From NCBI RefSeq assembly GCF_000011005.1, contig NC_013665.1, forward strand, positions 2,891,501-2,955,500: a stretch of 64,000 nt of DNA, given 5' to 3'. Position numbers and translations under genes: made by a program. This DNA comes from Methanocella paludicola SANAE (GTDB lineage: Archaea > Halobacteriota > Methanocellia > Methanocellales > Methanocellaceae). The notes beneath the pieces were generated by a model. It was not told the DNA's origin and did not search any database. It was given only the letters and a program-made list of their open reading frames with translations. This document shows positions 1 through 8,156 of the stretch, piece by piece; the stretch's first letter is position 1; every line of letters starts with the position of its first letter.

Positions 1-1
1 G

Positions 2-1630
2 GGGCTCGAGCAGATGCTGGCGGGAAGGTCCCCGGAGGACGCCCCGTACTTCACGCAGCGCATCTGCGGCATGTGCTCTGCATCCCACGCCACGGCGTCC
101 GTGAACGCCATCGAGAGCGCCGCGGGCGCCGCGGGCCTCATACCCCGGGACGCGCTGCTCGTCCGGAACATCCTCAACGGCCTCGGGTGGCTGAAGAACC
201 ACGTCGAGCACCTCTACATGGCGTTCATGCCCGACCTGGCCGACCCCGTGTACGGGGACGCGCTGAACTCCTCCAGCCTGGGTAATTTATTATGGCAGGA
301 GCTCAAAGAGCGGTACGCGGTCTCGGGCGGCCAGGCCTACGGCGAGGCGCTCAGGTGCATCAGGGAGATAGGCAGGGCCGAGGGCGTTCTCGGGGGCCGC
401 TCCCCGTGCTCGCCCGCCATCGTGCCGGGAGGCGTCACGGTGAGGCCCGCCAGGGGAGACATCGGCGCCCTGGAGACGTGCCTGGAGAACATCGACGGCT
501 TCCTGCAGAAAAGGCTGGTCGGCGCCATGACCATAGGCGAGTGGCTGGCTAATACGCACGACCAGGACGCCGGGTTCGGGTACGACTACATCGAGCACCT
601 CCCCATGGGCGACCTGTCGGCCTCGAAAGGCTGGGGGGACCTGCCCCTCTTCATGATGTTCTTCTCCAGGATGTTCGCCAGGGACGTGCTATCCCTCCCC
701 GCATACATCGGGCTGGACGACGCGGGCGGCTATCCCCTCGACGACCAGCTCATCGGCTTCCTCAGCTACGGGTCCTTTTACAGGGTCAGGGACGAATCCG
801 GCCGGCTCAAGGACGGGTACGGGACTGTCGAAGATGGCGCCTTCGAGATGCCCGCCGGGTTCACGCCCGGGGGCATGCAGAACATATACCTGGCCGCCGA
901 CAGGGTCGACCCGAACCTCATCGTCGAGCACGTCGCGGCCTCGTTCTACGACTACAGCGAGGAGAGGCTGTCGGAGGCCCCGCTGGACGGGGAGACCGTG
1001 CCGGCCGGCAGGGCGAGCTCCATAGAGCTGGACGGCGCCCGGTACAGCTTCATCAAGGCCCCCAGGTACGGCCGCGTGCCGTGCGAGGTCGGGCCGCTGG
1101 CGAGGCAGATCAACTCCAGGGAAAGCCTGATCATCGACGCCATGCGCAGGCTGTACTCGCGCAACATGAGCGTCACTAATTACCCCATGGCCAGCGTATA
1201 CACCCGGACCATGGCCCGGATGCAGGAGACATTGCTCATCTCCCGCATGCTCCACGAGTGGCTCGACGATCTCCATGTCAGCGATGAGAGGCAGAAGTAT
1301 TGCGTGCCCGTGTCCGTGAAGCCTAACAGGACGGGGAGCGGGCTCATCGAGGCGCCCCGGGGCGCGCTCGGCCACTGGCTCAGGATAGGCAAGGACCAGA
1401 AGATCTCCAACTACCAGGTCGTGGCCCCGACCACGTGGAACGCCTCGCCCAGGTGCAGCGAGCAGAAGAGCGGCCCCATGGAGCTGGCCCTGCTCGGGTG
1501 CAGCACCACGCCCTCCGGGTACCTGCCCGGGTCGGAGTCGAACCCCGTGAGCATATACCACGTCATCCGGTCGTTCGATCCCTGCGCCGCCTGCGCCGTC
1601 CACACCGTGAAGAGGCGGGACATTGGATAG
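2..1630 (+). CDS. [NiFe] hydrogenase large subunit, 5'-truncated by window
   Basis: The reading frame is open from base 2 (GLEQ before the first Met at 14), so the gene starts upstream of the window. The protein carries both nickel-binding motifs: RICGMCSASH near the visible N-terminus and DPCAACAVH at the C-terminus. In this family these four cysteines hold the Ni-Fe(CN)2CO centre. With the downstream cytochrome b it fits a membrane-bound uptake hydrogenase (group 1, Vho/Vht-like) that passes electrons to a membrane carrier. After the last motif His only eight residues (TVKRRDIG) remain, a shorter maturation tail than usual. The small subunit is expected just upstream, and no maturation protease follows. 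Confidence 0.93.
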   Translation, partial: GLEQMLAGRSPEDAPYFTQRICGMCSASHATASVNAIESAAGAAGLIPRDALLVRNILNGLGWLKNHVEHLYMAFMPDLADPVYGDALNSSSLGNLLWQELKERYAVSGGQAYGEALRCIREIGRAEGVLGGRSPCSPAIVPGGVTVRPARGDIGALETCLENIDGFLQKRLVGAMTIGEWLANTHDQDAGFGYDYIEHLPMGDLSASKGWGDLPLFMMFFSRMFARDVLSLPAYIGLDDAGGYPLDDQLIGFLSYGSFYRVRDESGRLKDGYGTVEDGAFEMPAGFTPGGMQNIYLAADRVDPNLIVEHVAASFYDYSEERLSEAPLDGETVPAGRASSIELDGARYSFIKAPRYGRVPCEVGPLARQINSRESLIIDAMRRLYSRNMSVTNYPMASVYTRTMARMQETLLISRMLHEWLDDLHVSDERQKYCVPVSVKPNRTGSGLIEAPRGALGHWLRIGKDQKISNYQVVAPTTWNASPRCSEQKSGPMELALLGCSTTPSGYLPGSESNPVSIYHVIRSFDPCAACAVHTVKRRDIG

Positions 1631-2369
1631 GCTGATCGTGACCAGGCACACGACCCTGGAGCGGCTCTCCCACTATACGAACATCGCCTCGCTGGCGCTC
1701 CTGCTCGCCTCGGGCTTCTCCATGTACCTGGGCCTGCCGTACCTCTCGTACGGCGACTCCTATTCAATTCACATCATCTCCGCCGCCGCGTTCATCGCCA
1801 ACAACTGGATCGTGATGCCGTACACGGCCTTCATGAACAGGAGCCTGTCCAGCTACTTTTTCTGGCCCATGGACTTCCGGAGGCTGTGGGGCATAATTAA
1901 AAACTTCTTCACCGGCTCGGAGTATCCCCCCTATTCGGTCTACGACATCGGCAAAGGCCGGTTCGCCAATCGCCTCCACCCCGGCGCCAAGCTGCTCCTC
2001 TACTCGCACTACGCGGCGCTCTTCGTGGCCACGGCCACCGGCATCGTCCTCTACTCGGGCTCGGTCACGGTGCTGGGATTCGGCGTATCGTCATTGATCG
2101 TGCGCGCCCTGGACATGCTAGCCCCCTCTTTTCACATGCCGGGCATGGCCCTGGCCCTGGTGCTCCACATGGCCGCCGCGTACTGGTTCGTGGCCGAGGC
2201 CATCATACACGTGGGCATGGTACAGCTCGACCCCAAAAAGTCCCAGCACATCCGGTCCATTTTCCTGCACGGTAAGGAGGACCTGTACGCCGACCCCACG
2301 GCCGACATCGTCGATACTTCGGAAAGCTCTAAGGATTTCGAGGAGAAAACTGCCGTCGAGGTCAAGTAG
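1623..2369 (+). CDS. Hydrogenase b-type cytochrome subunit
   Basis: 248-residue membrane protein overlapping the end of the hydrogenase gene by 8 bp with a TTG start (GTG at 1638 is the alternative). It has about four hydrophobic segments and several membrane-embedded or flanking histidines (RLSHYTN near residue 15, a later LYSHYAA, HMPGMALALVLHMAAAYW), as expected for a dihaem cytochrome b of the HyaC/VhtC/FdhI type. The soluble C-terminal tail is acidic. Known members anchor the hydrogenase and carry electrons to the quinone or methanophenazine pool; that role here is inferred from adjacency. Confidence 0.85.
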   Translation: MDRLIVTRHTTLERLSHYTNIASLALLLASGFSMYLGLPYLSYGDSYSIHIISAAAFIANNWIVMPYTAFMNRSLSSYFFWPMDFRRLWGIIKNFFTGSEYPPYSVYDIGKGRFANRLHPGAKLLLYSHYAALFVATATGIVLYSGSVTVLGFGVSSLIVRALDMLAPSFHMPGMALALVLHMAAAYWFVAEAIIHVGMVQLDPKKSQHIRSIFLHGKEDLYADPTADIVDTSESSKDFEEKTAVEVK

Positions 2370-2385
2370 GCTATTTTTTTAGCCT
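2368..2385. terminator. Bidirectional hairpin between convergent genes
   Basis: AGGCTA, six T, TAGCCT forms a perfect 6-bp stem. It overlaps the stop codons of the cytochrome b gene (+) and mobA (-), so it can serve both convergent transcripts. Confidence 0.55.
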
Positions 2386-2976
2386 GAGCTTCTCCATGTC
2401 CTCGGCCCGGTTCACGTTCAGAAAAGTCTCAAGCTCCGGGTCGACGGCCCTGACGGCGTCGTCGGGCACGTATACCACGTCCTTCAGCCTCTTCAGGGGA
2501 GCCGATATCTTGCTCTCGCCGGCCGCGATGGACTCCTCTACGGCCCTGAGCATGGGCCCCCTCTGATATACGGCGTGCAGGGGCTCAATGAGCCCGTCCT
2601 CATGGCGGGGCACGGCGGCGTCGTGGCCGAGCGCCTTCTCGAACAAGAGCCGGACGGCCGCGGAGTTTATTAAAGGCATGTCGCAGGCCACGACGACGGC
2701 ATAATCGCCCTTCAGGCGCTTAAGGCCGGATAAAATGCCCGATAGCGGGCCGATGCCCTGCACTTCGTCATAGGCGAAGTAGTAGCCGCTGATAAAAGGG
2801 AACAGCAGGTCTTTCTGCTGCTCGTCCCTCACCGAGATGACGAGCTCGTCCACGACGGGGCAGAGCGCGTCGACGACCCGGCATATCATCCGCCTGCCCC
2901 CGACCAGCTTCAGCGATTTCTCACCGCCGCCGAACCTGGTCGAGCGGCCTCCTGCCAGTATCAGGCCAGACCTCAT
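2371..2976 (-). CDS. mobA: Molybdenum cofactor guanylyltransferase MobA
   Basis: 201 residues with the nucleotidyltransferase signature at the extreme N-terminus (LILAGGRSTRFGGGEKSL), the VACDMPLI segment that supplies the metal-binding Asp, and a C-terminal FLNVNRAEDM motif. The family transfers GMP from GTP to Mo- or W-molybdopterin. In a hydrogenotrophic methanogen the likely clients are formylmethanofuran dehydrogenase and formate dehydrogenase. It is convergent with the hydrogenase genes, so it is not part of that operon. Length is normal for MobA. Confidence 0.9.
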   Translation of the reverse strand: MRSGLILAGGRSTRFGGGEKSLKLVGGRRMICRVVDALCPVVDELVISVRDEQQKDLLFPFISGYYFAYDEVQGIGPLSGILSGLKRLKGDYAVVVACDMPLINSAAVRLLFEKALGHDAAVPRHEDGLIEPLHAVYQRGPMLRAVEESIAAGESKISAPLKRLKDVVYVPDDAVRAVDPELETFLNVNRAEDMEKLRLKK

Positions 2977-2993
2977 GAAAACTCCTTATGTGC

Positions 2994-4406
2994 CTAATAC
3001 ATAAAAAACAGATAGTATAGGCCCATCGATATGATGCCGCCGACCACTGTGGAGAAAAAGTTCACGCCCTCGTTAGTCAGCAGCTTCTTCTGCTGGAAGG
3101 TGGCGCCCAGTACGCTGTCGATGTTAGTGCCCAGGAGCCCGCCCAGCACCGCGAGGAGGAAGGCGACCCCCGCGTCGGGGCCGGCGACGCCCATGGCGAT
3201 GGCCACGACGGCGATGGCGACCGAGCCGAACAGGGCCGATACCTCGCCCAGGATGGATACGGCGCCGTCCGTGCCAGGCCTAACCTTTTTAAGCGTGGTG
3301 ATCAAGCGAGGCTCGCCCCTATAAGTGGAGCCGATCTCGCTGGCCAGGGTGTCGGCGGTCGCCGTGGCCATGGCGCCCAGGTACCCCATGATGAAGATGG
3401 TCCTGTCGACGGTACCGACGTACGGGAGCTCGAAGCTCCCGATGGCGCCGAAACCGACCACTAATATTAGAGGGAACAGGCAGTTGCCGAACACGTTCCG
3501 GTACCCCCGGGAGCCTTTATTCATCTGGGCCGTGCCGATCTCGACCTTGTACCTGTACTTGTACTTGGTGAAGAGGGTGCCCAGGAAGAAGAACACGAGA
3601 AGCAGGGCGAACCAGCCGATGCCCCCGAACAGGATCATGAGCAGCCCGGAGAGCACGCCCGCCAGGGCGCCGGAGAGGTCGGCGGCGTTCAGCTTGTACG
3701 AGGCGACGCCGATGATCAGCGGGAACGTCGCGGCGATGATTATTTCGGCCGAGGCGGGGATGCGCGCGTAGGTGAACGACGAGAACAGCCACATGGCCAT
3801 GCCCGCGCCCAGCGGTATGGCGATGCTCTCCTCGTCCACGATCGTATAGAGGAGCGCGCCGGTCACCGTGCCTATTACCGCTAAAAAGAACATCAGGTCG
3901 AGCCGGTCCGTGCCCATGCCCATGTTCACCATCGCCCAGCCCCCGAATATGAAGCCGAATAAAGTGCCCAGTATGAGGAGCGTGACGATCCAGAAGAGCG
4001 CCTTATTCCGGGAGACCAGGACGTTGACCAGGGTGGCGGCCCCCTCGCCGAATGCCACGATGCCGATGGTGGCGGCCATCACGTAGACCGGTAAGTCGAG
4101 CGACACGACCAGGATGGCCAGGAGAAGGATGGCGAAGCTGAACTTCAGCGGGCCGATGAGCACGCCAGCCTCCATGTCGCGCTCGGAGGCGAACGCCCTG
4201 AAGATAAAAGAATTTTTAGGCATGTACAGGATGGCCACGACCCCGAACAGGACGCCCAGGACGATGACCCACTTGGGCACGAAGGGGAACAGCAGCGCCA
4301 GCAGGCCGAGGGAGATGTACGCGGACTGCCGCTTCAGCTCGGCGTCTAGCGATTGCCGGCCAAAAGTGCTGAGCCTCGGGTACATAGAGTCAGTATATTC
4401 GGCCAA
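2994..4406 (-). CDS. DUF92 (TIGR00297-like) integral membrane protein
   Basis: 470 residues, strongly hydrophobic, with roughly a dozen membrane segments. The C-terminal half holds the conserved DUF92 core (GAMATATADTLASEIG near residue 345, then a PGTDGAVS segment). The N-terminal ~200 residues are extra membrane segments of the same character. Plant DUF92 protein VTE6 is a phytyl-phosphate kinase, so a role in phosphorylating isoprenoid alcohols is possible but unproven in archaea. It is divergent from the cis-prenyltransferase-like gene with only 40 bp between, which supports an isoprenoid-lipid context. Confidence 0.8.
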   Translation of the reverse strand: MAEYTDSMYPRLSTFGRQSLDAELKRQSAYISLGLLALLFPFVPKWVIVLGVLFGVVAILYMPKNSFIFRAFASERDMEAGVLIGPLKFSFAILLLAILVVSLDLPVYVMAATIGIVAFGEGAATLVNVLVSRNKALFWIVTLLILGTLFGFIFGGWAMVNMGMGTDRLDLMFFLAVIGTVTGALLYTIVDEESIAIPLGAGMAMWLFSSFTYARIPASAEIIIAATFPLIIGVASYKLNAADLSGALAGVLSGLLMILFGGIGWFALLLVFFFLGTLFTKYKYRYKVEIGTAQMNKGSRGYRNVFGNCLFPLILVVGFGAIGSFELPYVGTVDRTIFIMGYLGAMATATADTLASEIGSTYRGEPRLITTLKKVRPGTDGAVSILGEVSALFGSVAIAVVAIAMGVAGPDAGVAFLLAVLGGLLGTNIDSVLGATFQQKKLLTNEGVNFFSTVVGGIISMGLYYLFFMY

Positions 4407-4446
4407 TACGCAAAATACTTTACCCTATAGTGAATTAATACGTACG

Positions 4447-5088
4447 ATGCTCGTCCGGCAGATGGCATATAAGATCTACGAAAGGTCCCTGGCCAGCGGT
4501 ATTAAGCAGAGCCCCGTGCCCCGTTGTATAGCGCTCGTCATTTCGGACGGCGACCTCATCGACCGGCCTGCGCTCAACAAGCTGCTCCAGCTGATCGAAT
4601 GGTGCGCCGAGCTGGGCGTCCACGAGGCGTCCATTTACGTGAGCGTGACCGACACCAGCGCCGTGTCCAGGCTGGTGGAGTGCATCCGGGACGTCTTTGA
4701 TGGCGCCGGGTTCCCGGGGAAGATCGTATCCCCGGGAGGCATCGCGGACATAGAGGGCGACATGCCGTGCACGGTCAGCGTCTCCATCGGGTACGGCGGC
4801 AAGCACGAGCTGATCAACGCGCTCCGGGCCGCGATGAAGGACGTGAAGGAGGGCAGGCTCTCCGAGGACAGCATCGACGAGCAGGCCATCGATTCCCGCC
4901 TCGTGTTCAAGTGCGAGCCCGACCTGTTCATCCGCACGGGCGAGGAAAGGCTCACCGATTTTCTGATATGGCAGGCCGTGTACTCCGAGCTGTACTTTAC
5001 GGACGTGAACTGGGAGGACTTCCGTAAGATCGACCTGCTCAGGGCGATCAGGGACTACCAGTACAGGCAGCGCAGGTACGGCACATGA
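4447..5088 (+). CDS. Degenerate cis-prenyltransferase (UppS/DHDDS family)
   Basis: 213 residues from ATG 4447; the open frame continues upstream but that part has no family similarity. The C-terminal half matches undecaprenyl diphosphate synthase closely: IGYGGKHEL, DLFIRTGEERLTDFLIWQ, YSELYFTDVNWEDF and a final RQRRYG. The N-terminal catalytic signature (MDGNGRWA in bacteria) is eroded to VISDGDLID, and the FSSENW loop is absent. The protein is about 40 residues shorter than E. coli UppS. It may be the partner subunit of a heteromeric cis-prenyltransferase, known in some archaea and eukaryotes, or an inactive homologue. It overlaps the next gene by 4 bp (ATGA). Confidence 0.8.
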   Translation: MLVRQMAYKIYERSLASGIKQSPVPRCIALVISDGDLIDRPALNKLLQLIEWCAELGVHEASIYVSVTDTSAVSRLVECIRDVFDGAGFPGKIVSPGGIADIEGDMPCTVSVSIGYGGKHELINALRAAMKDVKEGRLSEDSIDEQAIDSRLVFKCEPDLFIRTGEERLTDFLIWQAVYSELYFTDVNWEDFRKIDLLRAIRDYQYRQRRYGT

Positions 5089-6137
5089 TCACAGAGAAGG
5101 ACATCATGTTCCCGGACATACCCTTCGGGAAGACCGCCGTGCTCATCGTGATAGGGCTCGCTATTTACTTCGGCTACTTATACCTGGTCGGCTTCGACAG
5201 CGTCCTGGACGTGCTCCTGCACGCGGACTACTGGTACATGGCGCTGGCTGTCATCATCTCCCTGTCCGCAAATGCCTTCCACGCGGCCGGATGGTGGGTA
5301 TACCTTAAAAGCATGGGATATAAGACATCGTTCTTCAAGGCGTACCAGATCTACCTCGCGTCCATATTTTTCGTCAACCTGCTACCTACGATGGCCGTGA
5401 GCGGCGAAGTCTCTAAGATTTATTTCGTGCAGAAGAGCACGCCCGGGAGCCGTTTCGATAAGACGCTGGCCACGTGCGTCATGAGCAGGGTGCTCGAGAT
5501 CGTCCCCATCGCTTCAGGCGCGACGGTCGGCGTGCTTTACCTGGCTTTCTTCTACGGGATGCCCATCTGGGCCACTGCTTTCTGCCTGTTCGTCGCCCTC
5601 GCCATGGCATCAGTGGCCGTAGGCGGGCTCGTCGTGACCATGGACAACGTCCTTCTTCGAAGGCTCGCGAACTCCGCCTTCCGGCTGTTGGGCCGGCTGC
5701 TGAGGAAAGACCTCTCTGCGCAGGCGGAGCACGTCGACATCATCCTCGCGCAGTTCGACACGAGCCTCAAGGACATGACGAGTAACAGAGCCCTCGTGGC
5801 CGGGTCCCTCGTCTTGATATTAGTGGCCTGGTGCCTGGACGTCTCGGTCGCCTACATCGCCTTCATGGCCATGGGCAGCCCGGTGTCCCCGGTGCTCGTG
5901 GTCACCGTGTTCTCGGTCATGGTCATACTCCAGATGCTGCCTATATTCCTGCCCGGGGGCATCGGCGTCGTCGACATCGTGATGACGACGCTGTACATGA
6001 CGGTGGGGATAAGCAAGAACGCCGCGGCCGGGGCCACCATCATGGTGCGCTTCGTCACGCTGTGGTTCCTCACCGCGCTGGGCGGCCTCGTCACGCTATA
6101 CCTGACGAAAGCCCATGGAAAAAACGGCGCCAGATGA
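5085..6137 (+). CDS. Flippase-like integral membrane protein (UPF0104/LPG synthase TM family)
   Basis: 350 residues with about eight membrane helices. It carries the family signatures FFVNLLPTMAVSGEVSKIYF near residue 110 and LPGGIGVVDIVM near residue 290. The family includes the membrane part of bacterial MprF and many archaeal proteins found beside glycosyltransferases and polyprenol genes. Moving lipid or lipid-linked sugar across the membrane is the usual proposal. Coupling to the cis-prenyltransferase-like gene by an ATGA overlap points to a shared lipid-carrier process. Confidence 0.8.
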   Translation: MITEKDIMFPDIPFGKTAVLIVIGLAIYFGYLYLVGFDSVLDVLLHADYWYMALAVIISLSANAFHAAGWWVYLKSMGYKTSFFKAYQIYLASIFFVNLLPTMAVSGEVSKIYFVQKSTPGSRFDKTLATCVMSRVLEIVPIASGATVGVLYLAFFYGMPIWATAFCLFVALAMASVAVGGLVVTMDNVLLRRLANSAFRLLGRLLRKDLSAQAEHVDIILAQFDTSLKDMTSNRALVAGSLVLILVAWCLDVSVAYIAFMAMGSPVSPVLVVTVFSVMVILQMLPIFLPGGIGVVDIVMTTLYMTVGISKNAAAGATIMVRFVTLWFLTALGGLVTLYLTKAHGKNGAR

Positions 6138-6181
6138 GGAGAAAGAATCAGAATATTTTACCTGCCAATCGGATGCGACCA

Positions 6182-6201
6182 AATAAAATTCAATAAAATT
6201 C
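6182..6201. repeat. Tandem 10-bp repeat AATAAAATTC x2
   Basis: Two perfect head-to-tail copies (6182-6191 and 6192-6201) lie about 40 bp before the DUF151 gene, just upstream of its TATA-like stretch TTATATACT (6211-6219). They may be a promoter duplication or an activator site. Confidence 0.5.
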
Positions 6202-6238
6202 TAGACTGTATTATATACTCGTAGGCAAATTTCTATTT

Positions 6239-6691
6239 ATGAGCGACTACGTGCCCGTGAAGGTGAGGGGCGTCTATTTTGTGAGCACGATCACCGGCCC
6301 CCAGGCCGTCGTGTTCATCGCGGCGGACAACGAGCGTATGGTCCCCATCTATATCGGGCTCGCCGAGGCCATCTCCATCGACATCGCGCTCAGGAACGAG
6401 ACCACGCCCAGGCCGATGACCCACGACCTCATGAAGTCGGTGATGGACAACTTCAACATCAGGATCGACCGCATCATCATCGACGACCTTGACGAGCAGG
6501 TGTTCTACGCCAGGCTCATGCTCAAGGACACGGACAAGGAGATCGAGATCGACGCCCGGCCCAGCGACTGTATCGCCCTCGCCGTGCGGATGAACGCGAG
6601 CATCTTCATCGACCCCGAGATCTTCGACAAGGTCGCTGTCGACCGCAAGGATATCGAGGCGGCCGGCAACCTCGAGGAATTTTTCGAGTAG
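6239..6691 (+). CDS. DUF151 / bifunctional nuclease family protein
   Basis: 150-residue soluble acidic protein matching the DUF151 (BFN) family: VFIAADNERMVPIYIGLAEA near residue 25, MTHDLMKSVMDNF near residue 60, and RPSDCIALAVRM near residue 102. A plant member was reported to have DNase and RNase activity, and Mycobacterium and Thermotoga homologues have structures, but the archaeal function is not established. ATG 6239 lies 20-25 bp after a clear TATA element, so the transcript may be nearly leaderless. Confidence 0.85.
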   Translation: MSDYVPVKVRGVYFVSTITGPQAVVFIAADNERMVPIYIGLAEAISIDIALRNETTPRPMTHDLMKSVMDNFNIRIDRIIIDDLDEQVFYARLMLKDTDKEIEIDARPSDCIALAVRMNASIFIDPEIFDKVAVDRKDIEAAGNLEEFFE

Positions 6692-6699
6692 GTAATTAC

Positions 6700-6738
6700 T
6701 TAATATTACTTTCAAATCGGTTAATATTACTTTCAAAT
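6700..6738. repeat. Direct repeat of an 18-bp AT-rich motif
   Basis: TTAATATTACTTTCAAAT occurs perfectly at 6700-6717 and 6721-6738, a 21-bp period or two helical turns. It starts 8 bp after the DUF151 stop and precedes the promoter of the next gene. The spacing suits two copies of a DNA-binding protein on one face. Confidence 0.6.
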
Positions 6739-6773
6739 AGCTCTCTATCATCGGCTTCATTATTTAATTGCAT

Positions 6774-6787
6774 ATATTTGCAAATAT
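6774..6787. promoter_or_regulatory. 14-bp palindrome over the start of the unknown gene
   Basis: ATATTTGCAAATAT is a perfect palindrome overlapping the ATG at 6786. With the AT-rich stretch before it, it falls in the likely promoter-to-start region, so a bound protein could block transcription initiation. Confidence 0.45.
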
Positions 6788-7532
6788 GTTCATACCATTG
6801 ACCATCAACCAGCGCCGCGACGGGCTGACTAATGTCCTCATTGCGGGCGACACGGCGGGCATATTCTATTTGCTCAGCCACCTGACCGCATTAGAGCTGA
6901 ACGTGTTCCTGGCAGACACGGGCATACGAAGGCCGCTCCGGGAGTTCCCATGCCACCGCGGGGCCTCGAAAGACAGGGCCAACGTGTATTACGACTTCTT
7001 CGACGGGGGGATCGGCGCCGGCATCCCGAGGCGAATGGACGCCGTGCTCACCACGTCGTGCGACCTGAAACGGTGGACCAGGCACTTCGAGGTGCCCGCA
7101 GTGCACTTATGGCAGGACGCCTCGGGCACATGGCTCGAGTTCGAGGGGGCGGCAGGGAAGCCGGATAAGGGCTCCATCGCCGACATGCTGGGCGGCTTTA
7201 TTTCCTCCCGAAGCCGGTACGTGCCGGAGTCTTCCCGGGCATTGCTCGATAAGGAGGGCGAGCTGCATGCCTTCCCGGCAGTCGAAAAGTGGGAGACGAA
7301 AAAGCTCACGCCCGACGAGTCGACGTTCAGCGCCTGGGACCGGGCCTGCGACCTGCTGAAGGGAGGGGAACGGCTCCTGAGGAACGACGACGCCATCGAG
7401 AGCGGCGAAGAGAGGAGGCTCATCGAGCTCGGGGTGCCCGAGCTGGACGTCGTGGTAATAGAGCGCTGCGGAAAGCAAAAGTACGTGGAGCTTACCGGGG
7501 ACCTGGCGAGGGTGTTCGACGGGCTGTTCTAG
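6786..7532 (+). CDS. Unknown protein, 248 aa
   Basis: I do not recognise this protein. ATG 6786 is preferred over the TTG at 6768. An early segment reads LTNVLIAGDTAGIFYLLSHL, a hydrophobic strand-loop-helix like a Rossmann start but without a clean GxGxxG. Later segments are mixed alpha/beta and acidic, with a C-terminal VPELDVVVIERCGKQKYVEL strand pair. There is no signal peptide or membrane helix. Its 3' end overlaps the convergent GTPase gene by 4 bp. Codon use matches the neighbours, so it is a normal resident gene. Confidence 0.65.
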   Translation: MFIPLTINQRRDGLTNVLIAGDTAGIFYLLSHLTALELNVFLADTGIRRPLREFPCHRGASKDRANVYYDFFDGGIGAGIPRRMDAVLTTSCDLKRWTRHFEVPAVHLWQDASGTWLEFEGAAGKPDKGSIADMLGGFISSRSRYVPESSRALLDKEGELHAFPAVEKWETKKLTPDESTFSAWDRACDLLKGGERLLRNDDAIESGEERRLIELGVPELDVVVIERCGKQKYVELTGDLARVFDGLF

Positions 7533-8044
7533 CCGGCCCTGACGAGGTCCACCAGCCGGTCAAGCACGAGGCCGACCCCTTGCCCGGTACGGGAAGATAT
7601 GGGGAGCACCTCGCATACGCCGCCCGCGTCCCTCGTTATCCTGTCCAGGGACGCGCCCGGCAGGTCCTGCTTGTTCGCCAGGACGATGCACGGCACCCGG
7701 TTAGCGTGAAGCTCGCCCAGGATGCCCTTCTCGAACTCGGTCATCCCCCGGGTGGAGTCGACGACTATTATCGCGGCGTGCAGGCCGAAGGCGACGACCT
7801 CCCTGGCCACGTCGAACCGGTCCTGGCCCGGGGTACCGAACAGGTAGATCCGATAGCCGTTGTGCTCCTTGATGGCCAGGTCGAAGGCTACAGTAGTCGT
7901 GCCGCTGCCGCTCTTTACCTCGGTGGAAAGGGTGTCGGGGTTGACGCAGCGGATGAACGACGTCTTGCCCGAATGGTACGAGCCGAAGGCGACGACCTTG
8001 ACGCGGTTGCCGCTGTCGACTTTCCTGGCGACGTTCTCGAACAT
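7529..8044 (-). CDS. Small Ras/MglA-like GTPase
   Basis: 171 residues with the GTPase signatures in order: P-loop GSYHSGKT at 21-28, switch threonines TTTVAFD near 49-55, switch II GTPGQDRF at 70-77, NKQD at 124-127 and SSRTGQG near 151. The G3 motif has Gly in place of the usual Asp (FGTPGQ), a form typical of prokaryotic MglA/CvnD-like GTPases. Such GTPases usually pair with roadblock/LC7 proteins, and two of those occur in this window (19806-20426 and 24952-25341), though not adjacent. Confidence 0.87.
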   Translation of the reverse strand: MFENVARKVDSGNRVKVVAFGSYHSGKTSFIRCVNPDTLSTEVKSGSGTTTVAFDLAIKEHNGYRIYLFGTPGQDRFDVAREVVAFGLHAAIIVVDSTRGMTEFEKGILGELHANRVPCIVLANKQDLPGASLDRITRDAGGVCEVLPISSRTGQGVGLVLDRLVDLVRAG

Positions 8045-8156
8045 CGATAAATGCCCTCGGATTGTTGGGACTTAACCAGCATAAGCCTTTCTCTCAGGCG
8101 CCTTCGAAGCAATGCATCAACAAATTGATATACTATACATATTTTATTAGAGGCAC

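Noticed and set aside
689-1651. Long antisense ORF (320 aa) opposite the hydrogenase
   Set aside because: Arg/Pro/Gly-rich composition typical of a GC-rich shadow; the plus strand has clear hydrogenase motifs.
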